Source: Craspedostauros australis | Lineage: Eukaryota > Bacillariophyta > Bacillariophyceae > Mastogloiales > Achnanthaceae | NCBI GenBank assembly: GCA_026770025.1 | Contig: JAMXDE010000012.1 | Span: 1,240,001 to 1,304,000, forward strand | Length of the DNA stretch: 64,000 nucleotides | Direction: 5' to 3' | Shown: positions 11,041 through 20,600 of the stretch, piece by piece | How positions within the stretch are numbered: position 1 is the stretch's first letter | Layout of the letters: the number at the start of each line of letters is the position of its first letter | Notes under the pieces: generated by a model | What the model was told of the DNA's origin: nothing | Databases searched by the model: none | Seen by the model: only the letters and a program-made list of their open reading frames with translations | Position numbers and translations under genes: made by a program

Positions 11041-11649
11041 ATGAACTTCTCTTTTTCACCATCCAACAGCATGGCTGGACACCATCACCACAATCAACAG
11101 CCAACCCCTCCGTCCTCTTGCAACTACGTTCAATCTACCAACGCAAATCGCCCAACATCAGGAGCGAAGATGATGCTCAGAGGCCTGAGAGCCCAAGCCG
11201 AGCCAACGAAGAACCTGCAGTTTGGGATTCGTCCCACAACGATCAGCACTGCACCCTCTGCCGTCAACAGCACTCACAAGAAGGCGCTCAGCCCACCATT
11301 TTTGGGCCTCCCAGGCGGTCACTTCTTCGACATCAACCAGCGCCATCTTCATGAGCAAGACAGCAGCCACATCGAGCTCTCTTTTCGCGCAGCATTCGCC
11401 TCTATCGACAAGCTGGTCGATACGAGCAGCCTGATTGCATTCTACCTCGATGGGTGCTTCTCTGGTGTCTGCTTCATCTGCGGTCATATCTTCTGGCTAC
11501 TCGCATATGCAGCCTTCTTGCTGTTTGTGCACTTCATCATCGTTGCGAAGACAGCAGGCTTCGTCATTTCCTTTGTGAGAGGAATCATCATCGTGCTCGC
11601 AAATGCTCTCTTTCGTGGTCGACTCGCACGCACTCACGCCTGTCACTAA
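11041..11649 (+). CDS. Hypothetical membrane protein
   Basis: A 202-residue frame from MNFSFSPSNSMAGHHHHNQQ. The N-terminal half is polar and low in complexity. The C-terminal 65 residues hold two strongly hydrophobic stretches (near FSGVCFICGHIFWLLAYAAF and VISFVRGIIIVLANALF), consistent with two membrane helices. The frame is open another 54 bases upstream (to 10987), but the chosen Met follows a better context. I recognise no family. It lies in a gene cluster that ends in a DDE transposase and could be cargo of that element, an unrelated host gene, or not a gene. Confidence 0.4.
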   Translation: MNFSFSPSNSMAGHHHHNQQPTPPSSCNYVQSTNANRPTSGAKMMLRGLRAQAEPTKNLQFGIRPTTISTAPSAVNSTHKKALSPPFLGLPGGHFFDINQRHLHEQDSSHIELSFRAAFASIDKLVDTSSLIAFYLDGCFSGVCFICGHIFWLLAYAAFLLFVHFIIVAKTAGFVISFVRGIIIVLANALFRGRLARTHACH

Positions 11650-11739
11650 GATACCAAAATGGAGCAGCAACCAATGACAAGCAGGACCAATACATTCTAT
11701 AATCCATTGATAAAGTAGTTAGATCGAGTCTAGTTTAAC

Positions 11740-12270
11740 CTATCCTCTTGTTGTCATGCGTTCTGCCTTTTCTCGTTTCATTTGCAACTGGTTGTTGAAC
11801 TTCTGCGCTTTCACTTGTTGATAGAGGTGCTGTTTGAACTGCTTCAAATCAAATGCAGCGTACTCCTGTCGGCTTGCCTTGAGCTCGGCCGGTGTCATAT
11901 GCAAATGTTTCAGTAGCTTTACATCCTCAACAAGCATGCGCTTGGCAAGGGACAAGTGCATGACAGGCTTCCCGTGAACGTCTCGTGGTTGCTGAGGATG
12001 CAGCTTGCGGTCGCGTTCGAGCGCACGCAACTCGATTGCAGACCGGTCGCGATGCTTGCTCAGCCGCTTCTCAAACGTCTTGAAGTACTTCGCAAACACG
12101 GCTTGCGTCATTCCTGGGACTCTGAATTGATGCAATGCACGATAGTGCACCCACGCCTCGTCCACAGATACATCCTTCTCATGGAATATGCCGCCAATAT
12201 CGAAGTCATTCTTGATCATTGCGCTTGCTGGATTGCTGCGCCAGGTGAACTTCGGCGTGTTGGATGCCAT
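11740..12270 (-). CDS. Hypothetical charged coiled-coil protein (transposon-associated?)
   Basis: A 176-residue frame, MASNTPKFTWRSNPASAMIK at the start, then FDIGGIFHEKDVSVDEAWVH and a predicted helical, Lys/Arg/Gln-rich second half (HLYQQVKAQKFNNQLQMKRE). Amino-acid composition and codon use look genuinely coding. I know no domain. Its position upstream of, and in opposite orientation to, a set of genes ending in a Harbinger-type transposase suggests an accessory gene of that element. That is inference from neighbourhood only. Confidence 0.55.
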   Translation of the reverse strand: MASNTPKFTWRSNPASAMIKNDFDIGGIFHEKDVSVDEAWVHYRALHQFRVPGMTQAVFAKYFKTFEKRLSKHRDRSAIELRALERDRKLHPQQPRDVHGKPVMHLSLAKRMLVEDVKLLKHLHMTPAELKASRQEYAAFDLKQFKQHLYQQVKAQKFNNQLQMKREKAERMTTRG

Positions 12271-12866
12271 CCTTGCTGCTTGCTGACGATGTGACTTGCG
12301 AAATTTCGAATGTGTGATGTTTCCCGATCATGTCCATCATCTCTGTCCAACATCAGCGTCAGCACTCATACCAATCACAGCACGCATGCAACTTCTTGGT
12401 ACCAGCGGTCCAACATGTGTTGCTGTGTTCGTCACTGCAAGTTCAAATACAACATATCTTCGAGTTGCGTCCTGTCATCCTCCGCTGTCATCATACCATC
12501 CAATCGCCAGCAATATCCCATTTCATTCTTGCCGCCTTTGCTCGAATCTGGATCTGCATGAAGCTGGATAGTGTCTCATGTGTTTCGCAGCACTTCAATT
12601 TTGATCTTGTGTGATAGTCTCTTCGACAGTATTGCACATGAACAACATCGCACAGAAATCGCAATACTCAGGCTGGTGATTTGGTTTGGATGCCATGCAA
12701 AAGCGCGCAGCCATCCAAGGATCCTTCTTCCGTTCAAGTTCGGTGGGAAATAGGGTTCGAAGCCAGCATTGGTCCCACCATCAGCTTTTGATTTGATGGG
12801 CGAGCAAGCCACACTGGTAACTTGCATGAAGCCGAGGTGGAACCCAGCTGATGATGAGCTCCTTGC
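12271..12866. other. Intergenic spacer
   Basis: Divergent spacer between the 11740-12270 gene and the 13040 gene. No supported coding sequence. Confidence 0.4.
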
Positions 12867-12980
12867 TCAACACAGAGCATCAACACAGAGCATCAACACA
12901 GAGCATCAACACAGAGCATCAACACAGAGCATCAACACAGAGCATCAACACAGAGCATCAACACAGAGCATCAACACAGA
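12867..12980 (+). repeat. 13-bp minisatellite
   Basis: Near-perfect tandem array of the 13-mer CACAGAGCATCAA, a little under nine copies. Because 13 is not a multiple of three, all three frames are open and encode the same rotating peptide. It lies about 60 bp upstream of the 13040 start and may fall in its 5' UTR. Confidence 0.9.
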
Positions 12981-13039
12981 AAACAGCGACGATTCGACTT
13001 GTGGCATCAGAACGAACAGGTATCATCACATAATCTTGG

Positions 13040-14344
13040 ATGATGCAAACCATCGACAATACTAAAAATCAACGTAAGTCTTTGAGTCGGAGCGTCGCAC
13101 TTGCTGTCGAACGTACAGGCAAAATGAGAAAAGCAATCAGATTTGCCAGAGAGGTCTGTGATAAGAACACATCAGTGTTTGGTCTACCAGGAAGTCAACT
13201 TCGTGTCCAAAGCAGCCGTCAGTTCTCCTTATTGAAGAGGCGAACCATCACAAGCTACATGTCGTTCTTGGAGAAGACTCACATCCAGCCAGGTGAGGGG
13301 ACCCTTGGCGAGCTCACGGATGACAGCAGCGATGACATCAGCGACCTTGTGGACAGCCTCACCGATGCACTTGACTCCATCTCGCTGCACTCATCTACTG
13401 CTTCTTCGTCTGCAGCTTCTTCATCAGCTGCTCTGTCAGCCAAAAACGCCACCCCCGCGCAAACACAGCAATCCAACGCCACCACGATGAATGTTAATAC
13501 TCTTTCCACCCCATGCAAGACAGTGATCATTGAAAGCAAGCAATCAGAGACACCACAGCGTGTTCAAGTTGCTGAGGCAGCCTTCGCTTCCCCAGTTCCA
13601 GCGTTCTCTTCGCCGGTTCCAATCTTCGCGTCACCTGTCTTGACCCCGCATGGACATCGGAACAAGCACATCGAGCAAGACCCGATGCTTGCTTCTTTGT
13701 TCAACAATGCTGATGATGGCACCAAGGCGAATCCGTACAAGATCCCTGTCAACCTCGACTTCCCTGAGCGCAATGGACGTTTCCTCATTGATCTTGTCAA
13801 TGACATGGGTGTGAAGAGCAGAAATTTCTCTGGGTATCACATCCGAGTCCCTTCTTCGATCCACGACTTCGACAAGTGGACTGCGACAGTCCCTGTCGAC
13901 ATGCCATTGGTCGCCAATCGTGCCCTCGTGATTCGCGGACCCAGCACTTACGGCTGGCATCGCAATCCGCACGACTTCTACTTAACCGACGAAGAAGCTG
14001 GGAGCGCAAGAATTGCGCTTGGATCCACCATGGCAAGCATCGAAGGATCGGAGCATCGGAAGTACTCCTACTGGCTTCTCATTTTCCCTGCTGGTGTTGC
14101 GTTCGACCACAACGTCTTCGAAAAACTCACAGACAACGCCATCCGCACTCACATCTCTGTGCAAGAGGCTGATGAAACCGCAACTGAGCTCGGATGTGTC
14201 ACTTATGGAGCATCGGCATACTGGAAAGTCGTGGTGCAAGGCGGTCGCTTGAATGCCAAGCCTGCTGCGAAGGGCATGAAGAACTATCTCGCCATGTTGA
14301 AGGCGAAGAAGACTGGCGGTGGAAATGGCGACGGCGACGTCTAG
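13040..14344 (+). CDS. Hypothetical protein, transposon-associated cluster
   Basis: A 434-residue frame. A GTAAGT donor-like site near 13072 and several AG acceptors before MSFLEKTHIQPGEGTLGELT (about 13259) raise the chance that the true first coding exon starts there or is spliced. The middle is Ser/Ala-rich with repeated F(A/S)SPVP units. The C-terminal 200 residues look like a folded domain: PVNLDFPERNGRFLIDLVND, SGYHIRVPSSIHDFDKW, ALVIRGPSTYGWHRNPHDFY and YSYWLLIFPAGVAFDHNVFE. I do not recognise it. The gene is followed by a KOW-like gene and a DDE transposase. Confidence 0.6.
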   Translation: MMQTIDNTKNQRKSLSRSVALAVERTGKMRKAIRFAREVCDKNTSVFGLPGSQLRVQSSRQFSLLKRRTITSYMSFLEKTHIQPGEGTLGELTDDSSDDISDLVDSLTDALDSISLHSSTASSSAASSSAALSAKNATPAQTQQSNATTMNVNTLSTPCKTVIIESKQSETPQRVQVAEAAFASPVPAFSSPVPIFASPVLTPHGHRNKHIEQDPMLASLFNNADDGTKANPYKIPVNLDFPERNGRFLIDLVNDMGVKSRNFSGYHIRVPSSIHDFDKWTATVPVDMPLVANRALVIRGPSTYGWHRNPHDFYLTDEEAGSARIALGSTMASIEGSEHRKYSYWLLIFPAGVAFDHNVFEKLTDNAIRTHISVQEADETATELGCVTYGASAYWKVVVQGGRLNAKPAAKGMKNYLAMLKAKKTGGGNGDGDV

Positions 14345-14530
14345 GTAGTAGTTGGCACAGCACAGCACAGCACAACACAGAACAAGAGCAGCTGCAATTG
14401 GAACTGCAGCATCGACGTAACAGGATAATGAGTGAACATGTGTAGTATTGTATTGATTGGTATGTTGCCTAGTTTAGTGTCCTACTGATATGGTGGGGTT
14501 GGTGTTGCGCTGTGCTCTGCCTTGTGTCCA

Positions 14531-14947
14531 TCAGGCCATGCCCGGATTGCGAGGGATTTCATCAACACCAACGAAGCGATGATCCGCGTCATCGCCAAGC
14601 TGTACACGGATTTGCGAGGCTTGCTTCATCTTCCGAATAAGAATGTTTTGGAATCCTCCGATATCCCCAGTGTCAAGGATGTTGCACTCGCACATCGCCA
14701 TAGCAAGCTTGTCGACCAGCTTGTTGATATCAGCATGCTGTTGCAAGATCGCCTCGACTTTGTTCTCTGGGATCTTGCGGCGCTTGACGTTGTCCTTGCT
14801 GATCGCGGTTGCCTTCAGATGCCCGTTGTCCAATTGCAAGATAACCGGAATGCGAGTCTTTGTTCGTGCCTTCTGGGTATTCACCCACCCAATAAGGCCT
14901 TTGTACTTGCCACCAACGGCTGTGATTGGTTTTCCTTTCATTACCAT
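14531..14947 (-). CDS. KOW-motif-like small protein
   Basis: A 138-residue product from the chosen Met. It begins MVMKGKPITAVGGKYKGLIG, which fits a KOW motif (Gly-Lys, then V/T-x-GG-K-Y-K-G), followed by VNTQKARTKTRIPVILQLDN and a basic stretch DNVKRRKIP. The second half is helical. KOW motifs bind RNA or ribosomal and elongation-factor partners. The frame stays open upstream to 15241, but a pyrimidine tract plus CAG directly before AACAACATGG (at 14954) suggests an unresolved upstream exon or a 5' UTR intron. It is divergent from the transposase at 15406 with a short shared promoter. Confidence 0.55.
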   Translation of the reverse strand: MVMKGKPITAVGGKYKGLIGWVNTQKARTKTRIPVILQLDNGHLKATAISKDNVKRRKIPENKVEAILQQHADINKLVDKLAMAMCECNILDTGDIGGFQNILIRKMKQASQIRVQLGDDADHRFVGVDEIPRNPGMA

Positions 14948-15405
14948 GTTGTTCTGGAAGAGATGAACTATGGCATCATCATCTGTGCCAACATGTTGAC
15001 AACAGCAACAGTAACAGCAACGCGACCAGTCACGATGCTCGTGGTTGGCAACTCGCGAACACGGGGCCCAACGAGTAACAGTAACAGCGATTGAATTTGA
15101 TTTCGCGGGTTTGAGACATGTCGCCAAAGGGGTTGGCTCGATTACTTCTCTGTGTACGAGTATGATCACATGTTGCTGTTTGCTTTCGTGCGCGCTGGCA
15201 ATTTCGTGGCGTTCGGTTGTTTTGATCGATCGCATCGCCATCGGTTGTAGCGTTCATGGCACGCTGTTGATTCTTCAACCAGAAGTGCAAGTTGTACAAC
15301 TACCGTCAGCATTAGCATAAAGAGCAGCAAGAGGAACATCAGACTTCGCAACAACAGCAACAGCAACAGCAACGAAGACAATCATCGCGCGACGACTACA
15401 GCAGC

Positions 15406-16314
15406 ATGTTTTTGAGCCCAAACACTGTTCTCACGCTCGGGCTTCAGCTGGTGGGGATTGAACACACCGAACAAACATCAAACCGCACTCTTGTCAAACT
15501 CTTCCGACAACATTACGGTTCCAATCCGCTTGATGTTGCTGAGATCTGGTTTGACTTGTGTCATACGACGATCTCTGCAGCTGCGATTGGCACGAAAGAG
15601 CAAACAATGAAAGGGTTCACATTCTATATGATTGCTCTCTATTATCTGTGGCTCTATCCAAAGAACTCGGGCGTCATCGTTTCCCGTTTCGGTATCTGTG
15701 AGCGGTATGCCCGAGGCGAAGCAGTTTGGAACTGGATCAAACGCATCGCAGCATTGCGCGCAAAGAAGATCGTCTGGACCAAGTCGTTGGACCACCCCAA
15801 TTCAGCCATTTTCGCAGTGACGGTTGATGGCACTGATTTCCGCACGTGGGAACCCAAGCACCCAACACTGCCAGTGGACCGAGCGCAGTTCTCTCACAAA
15901 TTTAATCATGGCGCGGTGAAGTACGAGATCGCGATTTCGGTCTTCACATCAAAATGCGTTTGGATCAACGGTCCATTTCCAGGCGGCACACACGACAGAA
16001 CCATCTTCCGCCAAGGTCTCAAGGACAAAATCGCAAGAGGCAAATTGGCCATCGCCGACCGGGGATACCAAACGAGCGAACCCAACGAACGCAAAAAATT
16101 GTCATTGCCAAGCGGCACAGATTCGAGACACCTCGCCAAGTTCAAGAGCCGAGCTCGTTGCCGACACGAGAGCTTCAACGGTCGGATCAAAAAATTCAAG
16201 ATCATGGATGACACCTTTCGCCATGGTCACCAGTGCCATGTACACGCCTTCGAAGCCGTGTGTGTGATTCTGCAGTACCAGATGGACAACGGGTCTGAAT
16301 TGTTCGCAGTGTAG
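15406..16314 (+). CDS. PIF/Harbinger-type DDE transposase (DDE_Tnp_4-like)
   Basis: A 302-residue frame. The catalytic triad is visible as D141 in VDGTDF, D218 in IADRGY and E255 in RHESFNGRIK, with FSHKFNHGAVKYEIAISVF and WINGPFPGGTHDRTIFRQGL between, typical of Harbinger-derived nucleases. The DNA-binding partner (often a Myb-like protein in this superfamily) is not obvious among its neighbours. No break is visible in the frame. The copia element at 16509 sits 194 bp downstream of the stop, so any right-hand terminal repeat of this element may have been displaced beyond 25658. Confidence 0.85.
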   Translation: MFLSPNTVLTLGLQLVGIEHTEQTSNRTLVKLFRQHYGSNPLDVAEIWFDLCHTTISAAAIGTKEQTMKGFTFYMIALYYLWLYPKNSGVIVSRFGICERYARGEAVWNWIKRIAALRAKKIVWTKSLDHPNSAIFAVTVDGTDFRTWEPKHPTLPVDRAQFSHKFNHGAVKYEIAISVFTSKCVWINGPFPGGTHDRTIFRQGLKDKIARGKLAIADRGYQTSEPNERKKLSLPSGTDSRHLAKFKSRARCRHESFNGRIKKFKIMDDTFRHGHQCHVHAFEAVCVILQYQMDNGSELFAV

Positions 16315-16503
16315 CTTGTTCATGCTTCATGTCAACAGTAACATAATTAGCCCACTATTGTTGTGCTTATTCCTTGTCATCTCGGGTGTCGAGACTCATG
16401 TTGCTGTGTTTGTTTGGTAATCGTCTGTCGTCAAGTTGCGTGGGCAGAGAAGACTGGCTGAGATGGAATGTCATTGTGGGACGTCATTCACGAGTGATTG
16501 AGG
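16315..16503. other. Short spacer before the copia element
   Basis: 3' flank of the Harbinger-type transposase gene; no gene seen. Confidence 0.4.
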
Positions 16504-16508
16504 TTGGC

Positions 16509-17195
16509 AGTTGAGATTCAATGAGGGACAGACTAGTACCGAACACGGTATCAACCCGATGGGAGAAATTCCTGTTTTGGCGCGAAATCTTCCGACTTGA
16601 TTGACCACCAAACCTTTTTCTCCTCCTTTCTCTCCTCCATTCACGAATCCATCATGACTCAAACCTGACCGACCTGACTCACACCCCACCTGGGAACTAT
16701 ATGCTCTTCAGATCCTCCTTACTAAAACTTATCTCGATTCCTTCATTGCTGATGACCACCACACTACCACCGTGGTCTCAGCATGCGTATCCAACTTGCT
16801 TCAACTCAAGCAATGGAATCCGAGTGTCAGCTTCAGCCACAGCCACTGCTTCATGACCGTCACCACTGATTGTCATGACCTACACTGCAGTGTAACTACA
16901 TGTGCGGAGAGCAAGGTACTGTATTGACTGTCTACTCTGTTGCACTGAATCAAGTGCATCAGTGCAGGGTCTCGCCAAGTTGTGTGGCATCGTTTCTTCA
17001 CCCTACTAACACCAATAAGCTAACTCATAATAACGGACTAGGATTAGCTACAAAGCACTCTACTTCTCATCGTTACAAGTTATAACTATTCAAACAGCAC
17101 ACCTCTCTTGAACTGCATCACACGGCTATCCCGAAGCCGGCAGATTCACGAGGCATTCTCCACCGATTCGCGACGCCTACGCACGAATCCTAACT
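16509..17195 (+). repeat. 5' LTR of the copia element
   Basis: 687 bp, AGTTGAGATT...CCTAACT. It matches the 3' LTR at 24972-25658 without a difference I could find and the solo LTR at 62507-63191 with scattered differences. Confidence 0.95.
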
Positions 17196-17622
17196 GGTAG
17201 CTGCGAGTGGTTGCCAAATACTCTCTTATCAACTCCACCGAGCATCTTCCTCTGCCAACCGATCGCAAGAGTCTCTCTGAGACGAAGCCAAAAGGCACAG
17301 CTCGAAGACCGAGCTTCCAACAAGGACCACGTCCTCACCGCATGCATCTGATCTGAAATCAGATCCCCACCGCTCGAAAACCGAGCCACTCAAGAGGACA
17401 AAAGTCCCAGCTGAAGGTAAGCGACCCAAGGTCGAACTTCAGTAGCCTCTGCCAAAGCAAGCAATAACCGCACTCGCCGACCGAGTGCGAGCCCCTCCAA
17501 GCCTGCATCGAACTTCAGTGCACACCTTCCCAACGAAGTGAAGTCGAGCAAGAGCAAGAGAAGGCAAACAGATCGATCCCCTCGAAGTCCGAAGACTATT
17601 CGAGAAGTCCCCGTCATCCATC

Positions 17623-20600
17623 ATGGCGGAAGAGACAACTCCTGCCACGCTGGAAGAGCTGCAAGCGCAGCTCGAAGCGATCACGGTCGAGAACGCTCGC
17701 CTCACACAGGCGACGTTGGCGGCCGAAGCCGCTGCAGAAGCAGCAAACGCGGCCATAGCCACTGCCCAAGCAGCGGCGACAGCCACCACGACCCCAAGCC
17801 GTCCCGGTCTCGAGCGCAGCCGCTCCGCTGGCGACACAAGACCTCGAACGGAACAGTCCTTCCTCGGCGACAGCATCTTCGACATGGAAACCCCCATGCC
17901 CAAGAAGAGCAGAAAGTCAGAAGAGGACAGCGAAGACGACGACCACGACCTCTCTGGGAAACCAACCGTTCCCATCATGGGAGGTATCCTCAAGCAAGGA
18001 CGCAACTGGGTGCCCTGGACCGCAGGCGCGCCGAACGGGCATTGGACGGGCCTCCAAGACGAGTCACACACCAGGTGGACCAACTCTCAACAACAGAGAA
18101 TCCTCCATAACGGTGCTGACTCAACCAACCAGTCCAAGCGAGAGCAAGGACTCACCGACAAGTTCAAGAAAGGAGGGAACATCCAGCAGTTCATTCGCCT
18201 GGTGCGAAACCACATGGCAAGAACCGGACTCCTCACCATGGCGTACATCGCTGACGCCAACGCAGAGTCAGGAATGACTTGCGTCTTGGACTCACCAGCC
18301 GCCTTCACTCTTGAAGATGCCACCAAGCACTTCGACGAGTTCCATCTGAAGTGGGATCACTACGACGTCCAGAACAACGAGACAGCCTCAGCGTTCTTCC
18401 GTGACAGTCTTGATCCAGCCCTCGAAGACCAACTCATGAACCGAATCGAGCCGAAGTTCCACGATAACTTCATCACTCTCTTCGTTGAGTTCATGAACAG
18501 CAACTCGGCCAACTCCTTGGATGAACAAGACGCCCTCGCAGCCAAGATCCGCGAAGTCAACTGCAGACGTTTTCCAAACGAGAACGTTGGTCTCATGGCA
18601 GTCCACCTCCGTGCTCTTTGCAAGCGCCTCGACGACGCCGGTCGCTTCGACCTTCGTCTCCTCCGAACGATCCTCGACGCCTTCCTGCAGGCTGGAGGAC
18701 AGATCCGGTCTGGTGAACAGTACCGACGTCCTCTCTATGTGATGAAGGATAACCTTGAGGAAATCCTCATGCGTCTCCCCGTCTTCACGTACGAGTACGC
18801 TCGCCCCCAGCTTGCCGCAAAAGATCTCACATGGATGGCAATCTGCAACAAGGCCGAGGCGTCGTACGAAAACGAAGTGCGCGGAAATCGCTGGCATGCC
18901 ATCAGGCGTACCAGAGACAGCAACGTGCCCAGGTACTCGTACGCCAACAACGCCGTCCAGAATCCAAGCGCCAACGTTCTCGAGCAACACAAGGGTTTCT
19001 CCAAGAACGACGGAAGGAGAAACAACTTCAAGAAGCCCAAGGAACGCGACGCCAAACGCAACGCCAGCCAGGGCTGGTCGTCCAAAGCTCCCAAGCCCGG
19101 TGAACCACAGCGCAAGCTTGTCAACGACAAGACTTTCATGTGGTGCGCCAAGTGCCGCCGCTGGCGTCTCTCGCACAACACTGAGAGTCATCAGGACAAC
19201 TTCAAGTTCAAGGCGAAGGCAAAGGGCAAGCAAGCTCCCAAACAGGACAACCTCTCCATTGACATGGCTGCGTGGACATGCTTCACAGCCGCCTCCAGTC
19301 AAGACGAAGACACCTGGTGGTCTCTCGTCTGGAACCTCTTCACCTCCTTCAACTACTTCGGTAGCATCGTTGGAATGGTTCTCCTCTTCGCCTCACTCCA
19401 AGTCATCACTATCGGAGTAGAGTATGGGTGGTACATCGCGGCAGCAAATGCCTGGATGCTAATTGCCGTAACTCTACTACTCCTCCACACGAACGTACCA
19501 CGAAGACCTGACTCAATCAACTCTGCTGATCTAGTCTACAACAAGGCACGAGTCAAAGAACGGTACAAGCAAGTGCATAAACGTCCAACACACTTCAATG
19601 GAGCCGTGAAACGCAGTCTCTACGATCTCGTAATGGAAAGTCTCGACCCAGATGGACCCAAACCCGTGAACGTGTCGAAAGGAAACTCCCCACGAACAAA
19701 ACGTGTGTGGCGTCCCCAGGCTCGGACCAAAACTCGCAATCACAGATCAAAACGTCGTCACTGGAACCAATCGAAAAATTCCACTTATGGTAAAAACCAA
19801 ACACCCACGACAGCAAAATTGCCCCGCCAAGAAGGTCGCACCTCATCCATCTCACGAAATCTCTGGAGCCTGTACCCAACTCGCGGAATTGACTTGATGT
19901 ATGATCGAAGTCAAAAGCAACAATGTGACAATGACATGCCCGCACTACTCACTCTGCAAGGTCTAGCCTCCTTCTTCTCCAATCGCAATGCTTTCGCATC
20001 TCCAGCTAAAGCTGAGAGTTATCTCTCACCCGATGCTCCATTCGAACTCGTTTGGGACAGCGGAGCATCAATTTCTGTGACAAATGACCTCAACGATTTC
20101 AGTTCTACTCCAAGTCCTCCACCAAGACCGACCTTTCTCAACGGATTCCTCAAGAAAATCCAAGTGAATGCGTTGGGAACCGTCGAATGGTATGTCCTTG
20201 ATGTAACTGGAAGCCCTCGCAAATTGCGACTGCCTGCTTTCCATGTTCCCGAATCAAAGGTCAAGCTAATCAGCACTTCCAGTCTCCTTGAAGAGTATCA
20301 GGGCGAAACGATCGTTTTCAACAAATCCTCCTGCAAACTCAGCGGAATCCTGGGAAACGACGATCGCAACGCAATCGTAGCGAATTACAAGAAGTCCACA
20401 AGGCTACCAACATCAGTCGGCTACAGTGCCAACAACATCCATGACGTGCCAGCTGCACTAACTTCCATCGTCTCCACCGTGTCGGACCACAACGTGAACC
20501 TCACCCAACCGCAAAAGGAACTTCTTCGGTGGCACTATCGTCTCGGACATTTATCCTTCAGTCGAGTGAAGTTCCTGCTGCGTTCGGGTACTCTCACCGG

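Noticed and set aside
12867-12980. CRISPR-like array
   Set aside because: Direct tandem 13-mers with no spacers; a minisatellite in a eukaryotic genome.
18388-19302. 304-residue minus-strand frame
   Set aside because: Antisense shadow of the copia gag region, which has the clear domain content on the plus strand.
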